The notes under the pieces are model-generated. The model made no database searches. It had not been told where the DNA came from and saw only the letters and a program-made list of their open reading frames with translations. A program made the position numbers and the translations under genes. Positions 30,537-39,009 of a stretch of DNA of 64,000 nucleotides are shown here, piece after piece (the first letter of the stretch is position 1; each line of letters starts with the position of its first letter). The DNA lies in NCBI GenBank assembly GCA_046328715.1, contig JAXLWB010000024.1, positions 62,001 through 126,000 of the forward strand, written 5' to 3'. The DNA comes from JAXLWB01 sp046328715 (GTDB lineage Bacteria > Chloroflexota > Anaerolineae > Caldilineales > Caldilineaceae).

Positions 30537-31946
30537 ATGTTTAACTATCGCTCAAACAATGGTTCTGTGGCAAAAGAACGCGATGGCGGTGCGAAGCATA
30601 TTGCTGCTCAGACCATCGGTGTACAATTGCGAGAACGTCGTGAGGCACTTGGTGCTACACTGGCCGAGATCGAATCTGCAACGAAAATTCGCCAAAAATA
30701 CCTCTCTGCACTTGAGTCCGATGAGTGGCAGATGTTGCCTGGAGAAGTGATCGGTCGTGGCTTCCTGCGCAATTATGCTGCTTATTTGGGATTAGAATCA
30801 AACGAACTGGTCGAACGTCGTCGCGCCATCACTGAACCAGGTGTGATCAATATTCTCTCCAACACAAGCGCTGGAGTCAGGCTTCCAGAGGAGCGCGAGG
30901 TCGATTACCGCCCGCGCGAAATGGATTTGCGCGAAGATCCGGATGTAATTGAAAGTCGCCAGGTGAGTGTTGGCCCCTATTTGGTGGGGTTGTTGGCCGT
31001 GGCCTTGCTTGCCCTGATTGGTTGGAGCTTGTATCAATATGGTGGTGAGGTACGCACGCAATTTGCAAAATTGGCGGACTCCGTAGGCACCACGCTAACC
31101 ACGGCTATGGCTCGCCCCGCCACTGCAACCCCACGCCCTCCTACCCCGACAACCGTCGCTACATCGCTCCAGGAAGCTCCTACGGTACAATCTGATCCAA
31201 ATGGTACGAATCCAGTGGCTGTCCAACCGACGGCTACAAGCAGCGATCAGGCGGCTGGCGTACTTGTTTTACCAACTGCTACCAATACTCCAGAGGTTGC
31301 GGCAACACCCGCTCCCGAGCAGCCAACCGCAGCCCCTACTCAGCCGCCGCCAACGTCTACGCCACAACTGTCAACATTATCGGCTGCTGCAAATTTGCGC
31401 TCTGGCCCGGGGACGGACTTTGAAATTACCGGCGCCGGTCAACCTGGTGAGCAGATTAAGATCGTAGGCCGTTCGGCAGATGGACAATGGTTTTTGCTGG
31501 ATAGCAACGTCTGGGTCTTTGCGCAACTTGTTACCAATCCACCGGCAAATGCGCCCGTTGCTGGACAGGCTGCAACTCCTACTGCCGCTGCCCCACAGGA
31601 GACAGCGACAGCCGTGGTCGAACAACCAACGGCGGCACCTCCGCCCGCTGTTGTTGCTGCTGCTTGCCCAAATTCAGATGCCGTAGTTACTTTCCCAGGT
31701 GTAAACCAAGTCCTGGCCGGTTCGGTGACAGTCAGTGGCGTTGCCAATCGCGAACCTTTCCAATATTGGAAAGTTGAGGTCAATGGCGTTGTGGTGGGGA
31801 CTGGAAATGTGCCGGTGGGTGGAGGGTCACTGCTGAGTTTTGATAGTAATAGCTTCCCCAATGGAGCCGCTACTCTGGTGTTGACCTCGGTGGACATTAC
31901 AGGAAACTTTAGCGACTGTGCGGTACAGGTTGTGATTCAGAATTAA
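30537..31946 (+). CDS. RodZ-like protein: HTH, membrane helix, SH3 domain
   Basis: 469 residues. The N-terminal Xre-type helix-turn-helix of the RodZ family is at about 25-95 (QLRERREALGATLAEIESAT, KYLSALESDEW, GRGFLRNYAAYLGL). One membrane helix follows at about 146-168 (YLVGLLAVALLALIGWSLY). Outside the membrane come Thr/Pro/Ala-rich linkers, a bacterial SH3-like domain (SAAANLRSGPGTDFEITGAG) and a C-terminal Ig-like beta domain with two cysteines. RodZ links the MreB cytoskeleton to wall synthesis; here the SH3 and Ig-like modules replace the usual DUF4115 tail. Divergent from a wall amidase, which fits an envelope role. Confidence 0.78.
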   Translation: MFNYRSNNGSVAKERDGGAKHIAAQTIGVQLRERREALGATLAEIESATKIRQKYLSALESDEWQMLPGEVIGRGFLRNYAAYLGLESNELVERRRAITEPGVINILSNTSAGVRLPEEREVDYRPREMDLREDPDVIESRQVSVGPYLVGLLAVALLALIGWSLYQYGGEVRTQFAKLADSVGTTLTTAMARPATATPRPPTPTTVATSLQEAPTVQSDPNGTNPVAVQPTATSSDQAAGVLVLPTATNTPEVAATPAPEQPTAAPTQPPPTSTPQLSTLSAAANLRSGPGTDFEITGAGQPGEQIKIVGRSADGQWFLLDSNVWVFAQLVTNPPANAPVAGQAATPTAAAPQETATAVVEQPTAAPPPAVVAAACPNSDAVVTFPGVNQVLAGSVTVSGVANREPFQYWKVEVNGVVVGTGNVPVGGGSLLSFDSNSFPNGAATLVLTSVDITGNFSDCAVQVVIQN

Positions 31947-31971
31947 CTCGAATGAGTGCAAGTTGTAGGCT

Positions 31972-32024
31972 AGTAAGTCAGTGGACAGTGGGACAGTAAC
32001 TGACTCGCTGTCCACTGACTTACT
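31972..32024. repeat. Word-type hairpin after RodZ-like gene
   Basis: AGTAAGTCAGTGGACAG (31972-31988) is exactly complementary to 32008-32024 with a 19-nt loop. It sits between the convergent RodZ-like and def genes and could serve as a bidirectional terminator, but no T-run follows. The words resemble those at 37809-37889. Confidence 0.85.
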
Positions 32025-32079
32025 GGTCTACCAGAGTAATCGTTTGTTTCTGCTAGATATAGTCAACTCGTCGCCATTC

Positions 32080-32622
32080 CTACGCAATCGATTTTTCAAC
32101 TGGAATTAGCTCCGCCTCGCCTTTTTCGTTTTCTACCACTCGATAGATGGTTTCAGCGTGATCGGTCATCAATATGCCCTGTAAATGATCGATTTCGTGT
32201 TGAAAGATGCGTGCCAGCCAGTCATACGCTTTGATGCGTACCTCTTTGCCATAGCGATTCTGCGCCTTTACCAGGACGTAGGTGGCGCGTTTTACATCTG
32301 CTGCCATGCCAGGAATACTCAGGCAACCTTCCTGACCTACCTCTTCCCCTTTGGCCTTGATGATCTCTGGGTTGATCAATTCGTACACCCGCATTGTCTC
32401 TTCAGGTTTTTCCTCATCGTCCGGGTATTCGACAACGGCAATGCGTTGCGCGATCCCAACCTGAGGGGCTGCCAAACCAACGCCAGGTGCATCACGAAGG
32501 GTTTCCAGCATGTTGTCGAGCAACTTGTGTAACGCAGGGCCAAAGTCCCGCACCTTGGCCGTGGGCTGATGCAAAATTGTTCCGTTGGTTGCTTTGGTCG
32601 TAATAATTTTCAGTAGAGCCAT
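32080..32622 (-). CDS. def: Peptide deformylase
   Basis: Metalloenzyme that removes the formyl group from nascent N-terminal methionine. 180 residues from ATG 32620-32622 (MALLKIITT); a 21-codon upstream extension (from 32685) has no family similarity. The three motifs are GVGLAAPQVG, EGCLSIPG (metal Cys) and HEIDHLQG (two metal His and catalytic Glu). It stands alone between a convergent and a divergent neighbour. Confidence 0.96.
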   Translation of the reverse strand: MALLKIITTKATNGTILHQPTAKVRDFGPALHKLLDNMLETLRDAPGVGLAAPQVGIAQRIAVVEYPDDEEKPEETMRVYELINPEIIKAKGEEVGQEGCLSIPGMAADVKRATYVLVKAQNRYGKEVRIKAYDWLARIFQHEIDHLQGILMTDHAETIYRVVENEKGEAELIPVEKSIA

Positions 32623-32758
32623 GGTTCTATCGTGCGATTGCTGTAGAAACGATTGTTTTAGCCGTTCCAAAACCCTCGTTTCCAAACAGAGCTTGCTTTA
32701 GGTATTTATCCAAAATCGTGCCAGTCTTATCCTGCAATCCTATGTGATTCGATCCGCA

Positions 32759-32787
32759 TTGTCAAACATTCCTCACATCTTTACAAA
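32759..32787 (+). promoter_or_regulatory. Possible promoter for the LysM/Asp-box gene
   Basis: TTGTCA (32759-32764), 17-nt spacer, TACAAA (32782-32787). It lies in the 392-bp spacer between def and the exported protein at 33015. The rest of that spacer shows no gene, hairpin or repeat that I can support. A ribosome site GGAGG lies about 8 nt before the next start codon. Confidence 0.35.
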
Positions 32788-33014
32788 ATTTCAGAGTATT
32801 GTTCATAAAATCCACCGTTACCTATCGATCCTTGCTGCGTCATAATAATCGATGCACCGCAAAGGCCACGTGGTTGACATCACGAATAGATTGTGGAACT
32901 CAACGTTCAAGCAGCCAATGGAAAAGCGCTGCCACGATAGCAGGAGTTCGCACAGTGAAACAATCGATCATACAAAAATTCACCCCGGAATTTTGCTAGT
33001 TTGGAGGACTAACT

Positions 33015-34463
33015 ATGTCACTGCGGTCATTTCGTAGCATGATAGCCATGCCAATCCTGATTGTGGCAATGGTTGCAATTCCTGCACTGTTGCTTTCATT
33101 CACATCTAATGGTAGCGCCCAAGCCCAAGCCAATGGAACGGTGGGGCAGCCTACTAGCCCACTGACTCCTACGCCTATCCCACCGGCGACACCGACACCT
33201 TATGTAGTACCGATGTATCCAATCAACACCTGTATCTATTTTGTACAGCCAGGCGACACTCTTTCTGCGATTGCCTTACGAGCTCATGCCTCGATGCACA
33301 GAATTATGCAGATCAATGGTATTACAAATCCAAACCGTCTATTACTGGGTCAACGCCTCGTATTGCCTGGTTGTGAAGCATATGCCCCACCTGTCGTCGT
33401 TGTGGCAGCCGAAGCAACCGCAACAGCCACGACCGAACCAACTGCAACTGCGACAACCTCGGCTGTTTTGTCGGATACAGTGAATGTCAAGGGTTATGCG
33501 CTCAAGAAGGTCATCGGCAATCGCCTTAGCTCAACCATCTATGGGTACACGGATAATGGTTGGCTCTTCCGCTCACCGGATGATGGCGAAACATGGATGT
33601 TGATTACCACCAATCCTGTCGTTCAGGACTTTGTGATGAGCCCTGCTGATCCCAACGTGCTCTATAGCGGCACTGGCCAGGATTGTTCTGTCGCAGATGG
33701 TGAAGCCACGGCCTTCTATAAGTCGGTCAATGGCGGTATGACCTTTGTCGAACTGGCCAATGGTCGCAACCTGCGCCCGATGCTTGCCCAAGGCTCGGAT
33801 AAGAATATTCTCTTCGCTGCTGATTGCAAGAGCCCCTATCTGACTACCGATGGCGGCTTTACCTGGGAAGAAAAGATGGGTGGCAAGGATTCTGTTTGGA
33901 ACACCTATCACGTCACCGAGATGTCTGAATCCCCATTTGTCGGCGACCCGACTCCAGAGCAGCCCAATTGGGATCACATTTACGCCGTAGGGGCGTCAGC
34001 CGATGGTTCAAGTATCGTTGCCTACAGCACCGATGTCGGCACCAACTGGGAAGATATTACGCCGAAGACCGAGGCCTCAATGCTCAATATCTCCTCTCTG
34101 GATGCCGACCCGATGACAGCCGGCATGCTGTGGACGGCTGACGATCAGGGCGTGTGGGAGAAAGCAGGCGTCGATGAGAGCTGGACGATCACCTTCGCCG
34201 GATTGCAAGATCTGCTGGTCGACAGCGAATCTGGCCCGGCCATCAAGATCAATGATGTGATTGCCCACCCGAATGGTAGCCTGTACCTGGCCACCCCCAA
34301 AGGCCTCTACACCCTGGCCGCTGGCGACAGCGAGTGGACCAAGGTCGAAGGTACCAGCTTTGATGGACTTGAGATCTACAACATTCTGTTCACAGATAGC
34401 AACCCGGATACCCTGTGGTTGAATACTGCAAGCGGTGTCTTTACCTACGACGCCGGCAAGTAA
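33015..34463 (+). CDS. Secreted LysM protein with Asp-box (BNR) beta-propeller-like repeats
   Basis: 482 residues. Signal peptide about 1-38 (MPILIVAMVAIPALLLSF, cut near AQA). A Pro/Thr linker is followed by one LysM domain at about 76-118 (YFVQPGDTLSAIALRAHASM, LLGQRLVLPGC), then a Thr/Ala linker. The C-terminal 320 residues contain Asp-box motifs (SPDDGETW, TTDGGFTW, STDVGTNW) typical of sialidase/photosystem-stability-type propellers. It probably binds the wall through LysM and displays a propeller. Substrate unknown. Followed by a strong hairpin. Confidence 0.8.
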   Translation: MSLRSFRSMIAMPILIVAMVAIPALLLSFTSNGSAQAQANGTVGQPTSPLTPTPIPPATPTPYVVPMYPINTCIYFVQPGDTLSAIALRAHASMHRIMQINGITNPNRLLLGQRLVLPGCEAYAPPVVVVAAEATATATTEPTATATTSAVLSDTVNVKGYALKKVIGNRLSSTIYGYTDNGWLFRSPDDGETWMLITTNPVVQDFVMSPADPNVLYSGTGQDCSVADGEATAFYKSVNGGMTFVELANGRNLRPMLAQGSDKNILFAADCKSPYLTTDGGFTWEEKMGGKDSVWNTYHVTEMSESPFVGDPTPEQPNWDHIYAVGASADGSSIVAYSTDVGTNWEDITPKTEASMLNISSLDADPMTAGMLWTADDQGVWEKAGVDESWTITFAGLQDLLVDSESGPAIKINDVIAHPNGSLYLATPKGLYTLAAGDSEWTKVEGTSFDGLEIYNILFTDSNPDTLWLNTASGVFTYDAGK

Positions 34464-34487
34464 GTCGGCAAGAGTGGAATTGATTTA

Positions 34488-34563
34488 GCATGATGGCTTG
34501 CAGTACTGGCCATCATGCCGAAGGGTGAGGGCGAGGAGAAGATTCCTCTACCCTCACCCCTTT
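34488..34563 (+). terminator. Hairpin pair / terminator after LysM/Asp-box gene
   Basis: First stem GCATGATGGC (34488-34497) with GCCATCATGC (34509-34518), perfect 10 bp. Second stem AGGGTGAGGGCGAGGA with TCCTCTACCCTCACCCCTT, followed by TTTGTTTT. The second is a good terminator candidate. Confidence 0.75.
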
Positions 34564-34606
34564 GTTTTCCTCAACTTGTCATAATTTTCCCCACCGAGTT
34601 TTCCAT

Positions 34607-34635
34607 TTGCTGGCGCAATCAAGTAATTGTAGTAT
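34607..34635 (+). promoter_or_regulatory. Promoter of HD-domain gene (leaderless)
   Basis: TTGCTG (34607-34612), 17-nt spacer, TAGTAT (34630-34635). The predicted start at about 34642-34643 is four nt before the ATG at 34647, with no ribosome-binding site. Confidence 0.5.
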
Positions 34636-34646
34636 GATTGCCGACC

Positions 34647-35303
34647 ATGCTGACTCACACCATTCTCTCAGACGACGAAGCCAAAACTCTCTATCAAACG
34701 GATGATTCTGCCCACGACTTCGATCACGTCTTGCGCGTGACCAAGATGGCGATACATCTTGCCCAATTGGAAGGGGCAGATCAATCAATTGTTCGTTTGG
34801 CTGCACTGCTTCATGATCTTCCCGTACCTGCCTCGTTTGCAACTGCCTTTACTTCCGAACGTCAATCGCATCACCTTGCTGCCGCCGAGTATGCAGGGCA
34901 TTTGTTGGCCGAACGCGGTTTAGGAACAAAGGAAGTGGCAAATGTCGTCCATTGTATTCAGGCACACCGGTTTCGTGATCGTACGATCCAGCCGCAAACC
35001 CTCGAAGCGCACTGTCTGTACGATGCTGACAAACTTGACGCCATCGGCGCGATTGGCGTTGCACGAGTCTTTGCCTTTGCTGGCGCTCATGGCAATCGCC
35101 TCTGGACAACACCCTGGCCGGAGATATCAGCGCCGCCAATCCAAGCAGTTGACTACACACCTGGCCACGAGTTTGTCTTTAAACTTAATCGGCTGCTCGA
35201 AACGCTTTATACTGCTAGCGCACGGAAAATCGGTCAAGAACGCCACGCCTTTATGATTCGATTCTTTACCCAACTCGATCTTGAAATTGGAGCATTACCA
35301 TGA
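34647..35303 (+). CDS. HD-domain metal-dependent phosphohydrolase
   Basis: 218 residues from ATG 34647 (a TTG at 34638 is in frame but less likely). HD superfamily pattern: HDFDHVLRVTKMA (first His), AALLHDLP (HD pair), HRFRD, and the C-terminal DADKLDAIGAIGVARVF. This layout matches the small YedJ/COG1418-like hydrolases acting on nucleotides or small phosphates; the substrate cannot be read from sequence. Its stop overlaps the subtilase start (ATGA), indicating a two-gene operon. Confidence 0.85.
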   Translation: MLTHTILSDDEAKTLYQTDDSAHDFDHVLRVTKMAIHLAQLEGADQSIVRLAALLHDLPVPASFATAFTSERQSHHLAAAEYAGHLLAERGLGTKEVANVVHCIQAHRFRDRTIQPQTLEAHCLYDADKLDAIGAIGVARVFAFAGAHGNRLWTTPWPEISAPPIQAVDYTPGHEFVFKLNRLLETLYTASARKIGQERHAFMIRFFTQLDLEIGALP

Positions 35304-37810
35304 AACGATCCCTCAATGGTTGGTTTTTCCTTCTCCTTGTTTTTGTGCTGCTCACAAATCAATCACTCTATGCACAGGCCCCTAATCCTGACGCTGCACA
35401 ACAACAAACCAAGATTCAGCAATATCTAGCTTCGCTGCCCCCCGAATGGATCGAACAAGCCGATCAATATATTATTCCTGGGGAAGTATTGGTAGGCCTG
35501 CGCGGCGATCAAGCCAATCAGGTTGCTGCGGCACAAATTGCCGATCAGTTTCAGATGAACTTTGTCAGCAAATTGGAGTTTACGACCCAAGATTCGCAAG
35601 CGCCTCTGACCATTCAACGCTGGCAAGTGCCAATTGGGAACGAATGGAATGTGATTGCGGCACTGCAAGATAACCCAGCCATTGCCTTTGCCGAACCAAA
35701 CTGGTTGGTACGCGCTGCGGAGTTGCTAGACACGGGTGAAAATGTCAATCTGGATGGAACTACCACGGATTCTGCCGTCGAAGTGCCTTATAAAATCACC
35801 GACTCGCTCTACACAAACGAACAATGGTATCTGCAACGCATCAATGCCAGCCGAGCGCTCTCCCTGCTCAACGACACGCGCAATGGCCTCACTGTCAAGC
35901 GCCAGGTTGTTGTGGCTATCATCGATAGTGGCATTGATCGGGGAAGCCCAGAATTCAGCGGTCATGTTGGAGACGGCTTTGACTTTATTGCCGCTTATCC
36001 CAATCCGCCAGTGGAAACGGTGCCAAGCTGTGATCCTTCGGTTGACTCGCGGCCCGTTACAAGCGATGAGGCTGGGCATGGATCGCACGTGGCTGGTCTG
36101 GTTGCTGCTGGATTGAACAATGGTGCAGGCATTGCTAGCCTAGCTGGCTCAGTGGCGTTCATCCAACCGTTGAAGGTACTGGACGGGAATGGCTCAGGCA
36201 GTGTGTATAACGTTGCAGCCGCTATCAAGTATGCTTCACTCTGTCTGGGAACGAATATTATCAACATGAGCCTGGAAGTTCCAGCCTCTTCACCTAGCAC
36301 CACTTTTCAAGCCGCGGTACAATTTGCCCATCAACACAATGTTTTGCAAATTGCTGCAGGCGGCAACCATTTTGGACAAACCAGCTCCACGCCTTACCCA
36401 GCTGGCTATCCCGAAGTGATGGGCGTTGCCGCACTTGACTACTTTGATCTTCATGCCAGTTATAGCACGGCTGGCGACGGCATCGATCTTGCTGCGCCGG
36501 GTGGAGATGGCAACAAAAAGATCTACAGTACTTGGTCACGCCAGGCTTCTGTAAAGTGCAAAGATTCCTATCTAGAATTCAATGGCGGTGCGTACTGTTT
36601 TGATCTCGGCACGAGTATGGCGACGCCGCTTGTGGTCAGTGTAGCTGCCTTAGTCTGGAGTATTGCGCCTTCGATGACCCACGATCAGCTCTTTGCTCTC
36701 TTAAAAGCTTCCACAACCCCGATTCCTCAACCTGCCAACTACGTTGGAACCGGCATTGTAGATGCCAGCGTTGCGCTGCGTAAACTAATCTCAGCCAAGT
36801 TGCAGACTTCACCAAGTTCGTTTCGCTATGAAGTCACCCCAGGAGCAAGCGCATTTACGGTAGGTTTGCGTTTGGATTCGCTAAATTCGGACACAACTAA
36901 CTGGATGGGGACTATCACCAATTCAAGCAAATGGCTGACTCTCAATGGTGGGAACAATGGTATTTTATCCAGTTCCACACGCTATGGTGAATCTTCCTTT
37001 ATTACATTTGTCATCTCACCCACTACCTTGGCTACCGGTTTTTACGAAGATTCTTTGACCATTGTTGCTACACTACCTGATAGTCAACAGCAGACGATCC
37101 GTGTTCCAATTGCCTTGGCTGTTGGAACCCATTACGCCAATCAGTTCCTGCCTTTGGTGGCCAATCAAGGGGGGGCGACCTCTCCGCCTGCTCCTCCCAC
37201 TGCTTCCGTCCCTTATCATTGGGAAACGCCAGTTTCAGCCAATGATCGCACATCGTACACGCTTTTTGATGCGACAAACATTGGCGTTTCATTGCCTACT
37301 AGCATTACTTTCCCCTTGGACGGCAGCAGCTATAAAGATTTCCGTATCTACTCCGATGGTTTTATTACCTTTCCCTCGGCGCAAGAGACGATCTCGGATG
37401 TGACGATCAATTACTGTCTGCCCAATGTGCCGACGCCGGGTCAAGCCATCTATGGCTGGTGGACGAATCTCAACCCTGGAGCTGCTGGTAGCCAGGTTTC
37501 GACCTTTGCGATAGGGAGTGACCGTTTTGTAATTGAGTATAAAGATGTTCCTACAGTAGCTAACCCTGTTTACAAGGTGAGTTTCCAGATTGTGCTCTAT
37601 CGCAATGGCAACATCGGCCTTAATTATCAAAACGCACCAACCTTTATCGGTTCAACAGGACCGGCCACTGTCGGCGTAGAAGCCAAAGACGGACGACTCG
37701 CTTATCTGCTTGCCTGCAATGCCCCGAATGGCTCGGTTGGTCAACGTATCATCGGCAAATTGCCCGAAGCACAGCAATCCTATTTGATCAAGTCTGGGGA
37801 TATTTATTAG
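35300..37810 (+). CDS. Secreted subtilisin-like serine protease (S8)
   Basis: 836 residues. Signal peptide about 1-26 (FFLLLVFVLLTNQSLYAQA). An N-terminal prodomain like that of fervidolysin-type subtilases (GEVLVGLRG ... FAEPNWLVRA) spans about 57-138. The catalytic triad is Asp209 (AIIDSGID), His260 (AGHGSHVAG) and Ser439 (GTSMATP), with the oxyanion Asn in AAGGNH (356). The C-terminal 340 residues are beta-rich with a Pro/Ala linker (SPPAPPTAS) and no clear anchor. Likely an exported scavenging or processing protease. Confidence 0.92.
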   Translation: MKRSLNGWFFLLLVFVLLTNQSLYAQAPNPDAAQQQTKIQQYLASLPPEWIEQADQYIIPGEVLVGLRGDQANQVAAAQIADQFQMNFVSKLEFTTQDSQAPLTIQRWQVPIGNEWNVIAALQDNPAIAFAEPNWLVRAAELLDTGENVNLDGTTTDSAVEVPYKITDSLYTNEQWYLQRINASRALSLLNDTRNGLTVKRQVVVAIIDSGIDRGSPEFSGHVGDGFDFIAAYPNPPVETVPSCDPSVDSRPVTSDEAGHGSHVAGLVAAGLNNGAGIASLAGSVAFIQPLKVLDGNGSGSVYNVAAAIKYASLCLGTNIINMSLEVPASSPSTTFQAAVQFAHQHNVLQIAAGGNHFGQTSSTPYPAGYPEVMGVAALDYFDLHASYSTAGDGIDLAAPGGDGNKKIYSTWSRQASVKCKDSYLEFNGGAYCFDLGTSMATPLVVSVAALVWSIAPSMTHDQLFALLKASTTPIPQPANYVGTGIVDASVALRKLISAKLQTSPSSFRYEVTPGASAFTVGLRLDSLNSDTTNWMGTITNSSKWLTLNGGNNGILSSSTRYGESSFITFVISPTTLATGFYEDSLTIVATLPDSQQQTIRVPIALAVGTHYANQFLPLVANQGGATSPPAPPTASVPYHWETPVSANDRTSYTLFDATNIGVSLPTSITFPLDGSSYKDFRIYSDGFITFPSAQETISDVTINYCLPNVPTPGQAIYGWWTNLNPGAAGSQVSTFAIGSDRFVIEYKDVPTVANPVYKVSFQIVLYRNGNIGLNYQNAPTFIGSTGPATVGVEAKDGRLAYLLACNAPNGSVGQRIIGKLPEAQQSYLIKSGDIY

Positions 37811-37889
37811 TAGACAGTAGGACAGTGAGACAATAAAACAGTAGAGCCGTTTGGACAGTCTCACTGTTCTACTGTCTCACTGTCTTACT
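37809..37889. repeat. Word-type inverted repeat before moaB
   Basis: Left arm about 37809-37846 and right arm about 37859-37889 are imperfect complements built from AGTAGACAGTAGGACAGTGAGACA-type words. It fills the spacer between the subtilase stop and moaB; GGAGGT before moaB follows directly. The words are close to those at 31972-32024. Confidence 0.8.
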
Positions 37890-37901
37890 TATGGAGGTAA
37901 C

Positions 37902-38408
37902 ATGAGTTCACAAGACCATCGACAACAGGCCAAATCGCAAGGGGTGATTGATATCGCCATTGTCACTGTGAGCGACACCCGCACCCCTGAAACAGACAGC
38001 AGCGGACAGACGATTCGCACATTGGCGGAGGCTGCGGGTCATCGCATCAGCGGCTATCGTATTGTCAAAGATGAGCCAGACCAGGTGGCAGATGCGCTTG
38101 AACAGTTCGTCAACAGCGAAGCCCGGCTGATTATCTTCAATGGCGGCACCGGCATCAGCCAACGCGACCGTACCTACGATGTGATCAGCAAGAAGTTGGA
38201 AAAAGTGCTACCCGGCTTTGGGGAGATCTTCCGTATGCTGAGCTACGAGCAAGTCGGTGCTGCTGCCATGCTCAGTCGGGCAACTGCTGGGGTCTATAAG
38301 AACAAAGTGGTCTTCAGCACACCAGGTTCGCCCGATGCGGTACAGTTGGCGGTGGAGAAACTGATCCTGCCGGAGATTCAACATTTGGCATGGGAATTGA
38401 TTCGGTAA
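37902..38408 (+). CDS. moaB: Molybdenum cofactor biosynthesis protein MoaB/MogA family
   Basis: Adenylyltransferase-type protein of molybdopterin synthesis. 168 residues from ATG 37902 with GGAGGT just upstream. Family motifs are VTVSDTRTPETDSSGQ, IFNGGTGISQRDRTYDVI (GGTG loop) and the C-terminal FSTPGSPDAVQLAVEKLILPE. No other moa gene is in the window. It is convergent with the Nudix gene, stops only 3 nt apart. Confidence 0.93.
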   Translation: MSSQDHRQQAKSQGVIDIAIVTVSDTRTPETDSSGQTIRTLAEAAGHRISGYRIVKDEPDQVADALEQFVNSEARLIIFNGGTGISQRDRTYDVISKKLEKVLPGFGEIFRMLSYEQVGAAAMLSRATAGVYKNKVVFSTPGSPDAVQLAVEKLILPEIQHLAWELIR

Positions 38409-38411
38409 GAA

Positions 38412-38933
38412 CTACAGTTTGAAATTCATCTTCCCCATCTCATCTGGCCAGTAGTGCCCGTAAAATAACTCACCATCAGCCAGTGCCCGGGGTAGAACTT
38501 CGTACAGATCTTCTACCAGTGGGTACTGGCTGGCGGCGCTAGTAGGAATCCACTCTGGTGTGCCTTCTGGCGTTGAGAGTAATTGACGCTCTTGACTTTT
38601 GCCCACAAACACAAACATCATCACCCCTGGGCGCAGGCCATTTTCATCGCGTCCGGTGTTGATGTTCACAACCCCGCGCAATGTCAGTTGATCGACATGC
38701 AGCCCGGTCTCTTCTTCTACCTCACGTAGCGCAGCTGTATGAATGTCCTCATTCGCTTCAACATGGCCACCAAGCCCATTGTACTTATTGGCCCATAGCC
38801 GTTTGGTCGGTGCGCCTTTGAGCAGCAGCACCTCCTTTGCACCAGTCTCGGGATGCGTGCTTGTGAGAAAGATCAGTGTACGGGGGATCACATGGTAGCG
38901 GTCGCGACGTGCGCCTTGGTCGTTAGCGTTCAT
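38412..38933 (-). CDS. Nudix hydrolase (MutT/8-oxo-dGTPase-like)
   Basis: 173 residues from ATG 38931-38933; five upstream codons are open but begin in the hairpin. The Nudix box is complete, GGHVEANEDIHTAALREVEEETGL in two parts (glycine pair, REVEEE). The N-terminal RTLIFLTSTHP and LLKGAPTKRLWANKYNGLGG resemble MutT-type pyrophosphatases of the 8-oxo-dGTP diphosphatase group. It probably cleans oxidised nucleotides; the exact substrate is not certain. Confidence 0.9.
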   Translation of the reverse strand: MNANDQGARRDRYHVIPRTLIFLTSTHPETGAKEVLLLKGAPTKRLWANKYNGLGGHVEANEDIHTAALREVEEETGLHVDQLTLRGVVNINTGRDENGLRPGVMMFVFVGKSQERQLLSTPEGTPEWIPTSAASQYPLVEDLYEVLPRALADGELFYGHYWPDEMGKMNFKL

Positions 38934-38940
38934 AGTTAAA

Positions 38941-39000
38941 AGTTGCAAGGTTGCAAAGTGGCAAAGTAGGTGATACGTTTTACTTTGCCACTTTGCAACT
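38941..39000. repeat. Word-type hairpin between Nudix and racemase genes
   Basis: GGTTGCAAAGTGGCAAAGTA (38949-38968) pairs with TACTTTGCCACTTTGCAACT (38981-39000) with one mismatch. The word AGTTGCAAGGTTGCAAAGTGG is iterated on the left side. It fills the 76-nt spacer. Confidence 0.85.
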
Positions 39001-39009
39001 CTATGACTT

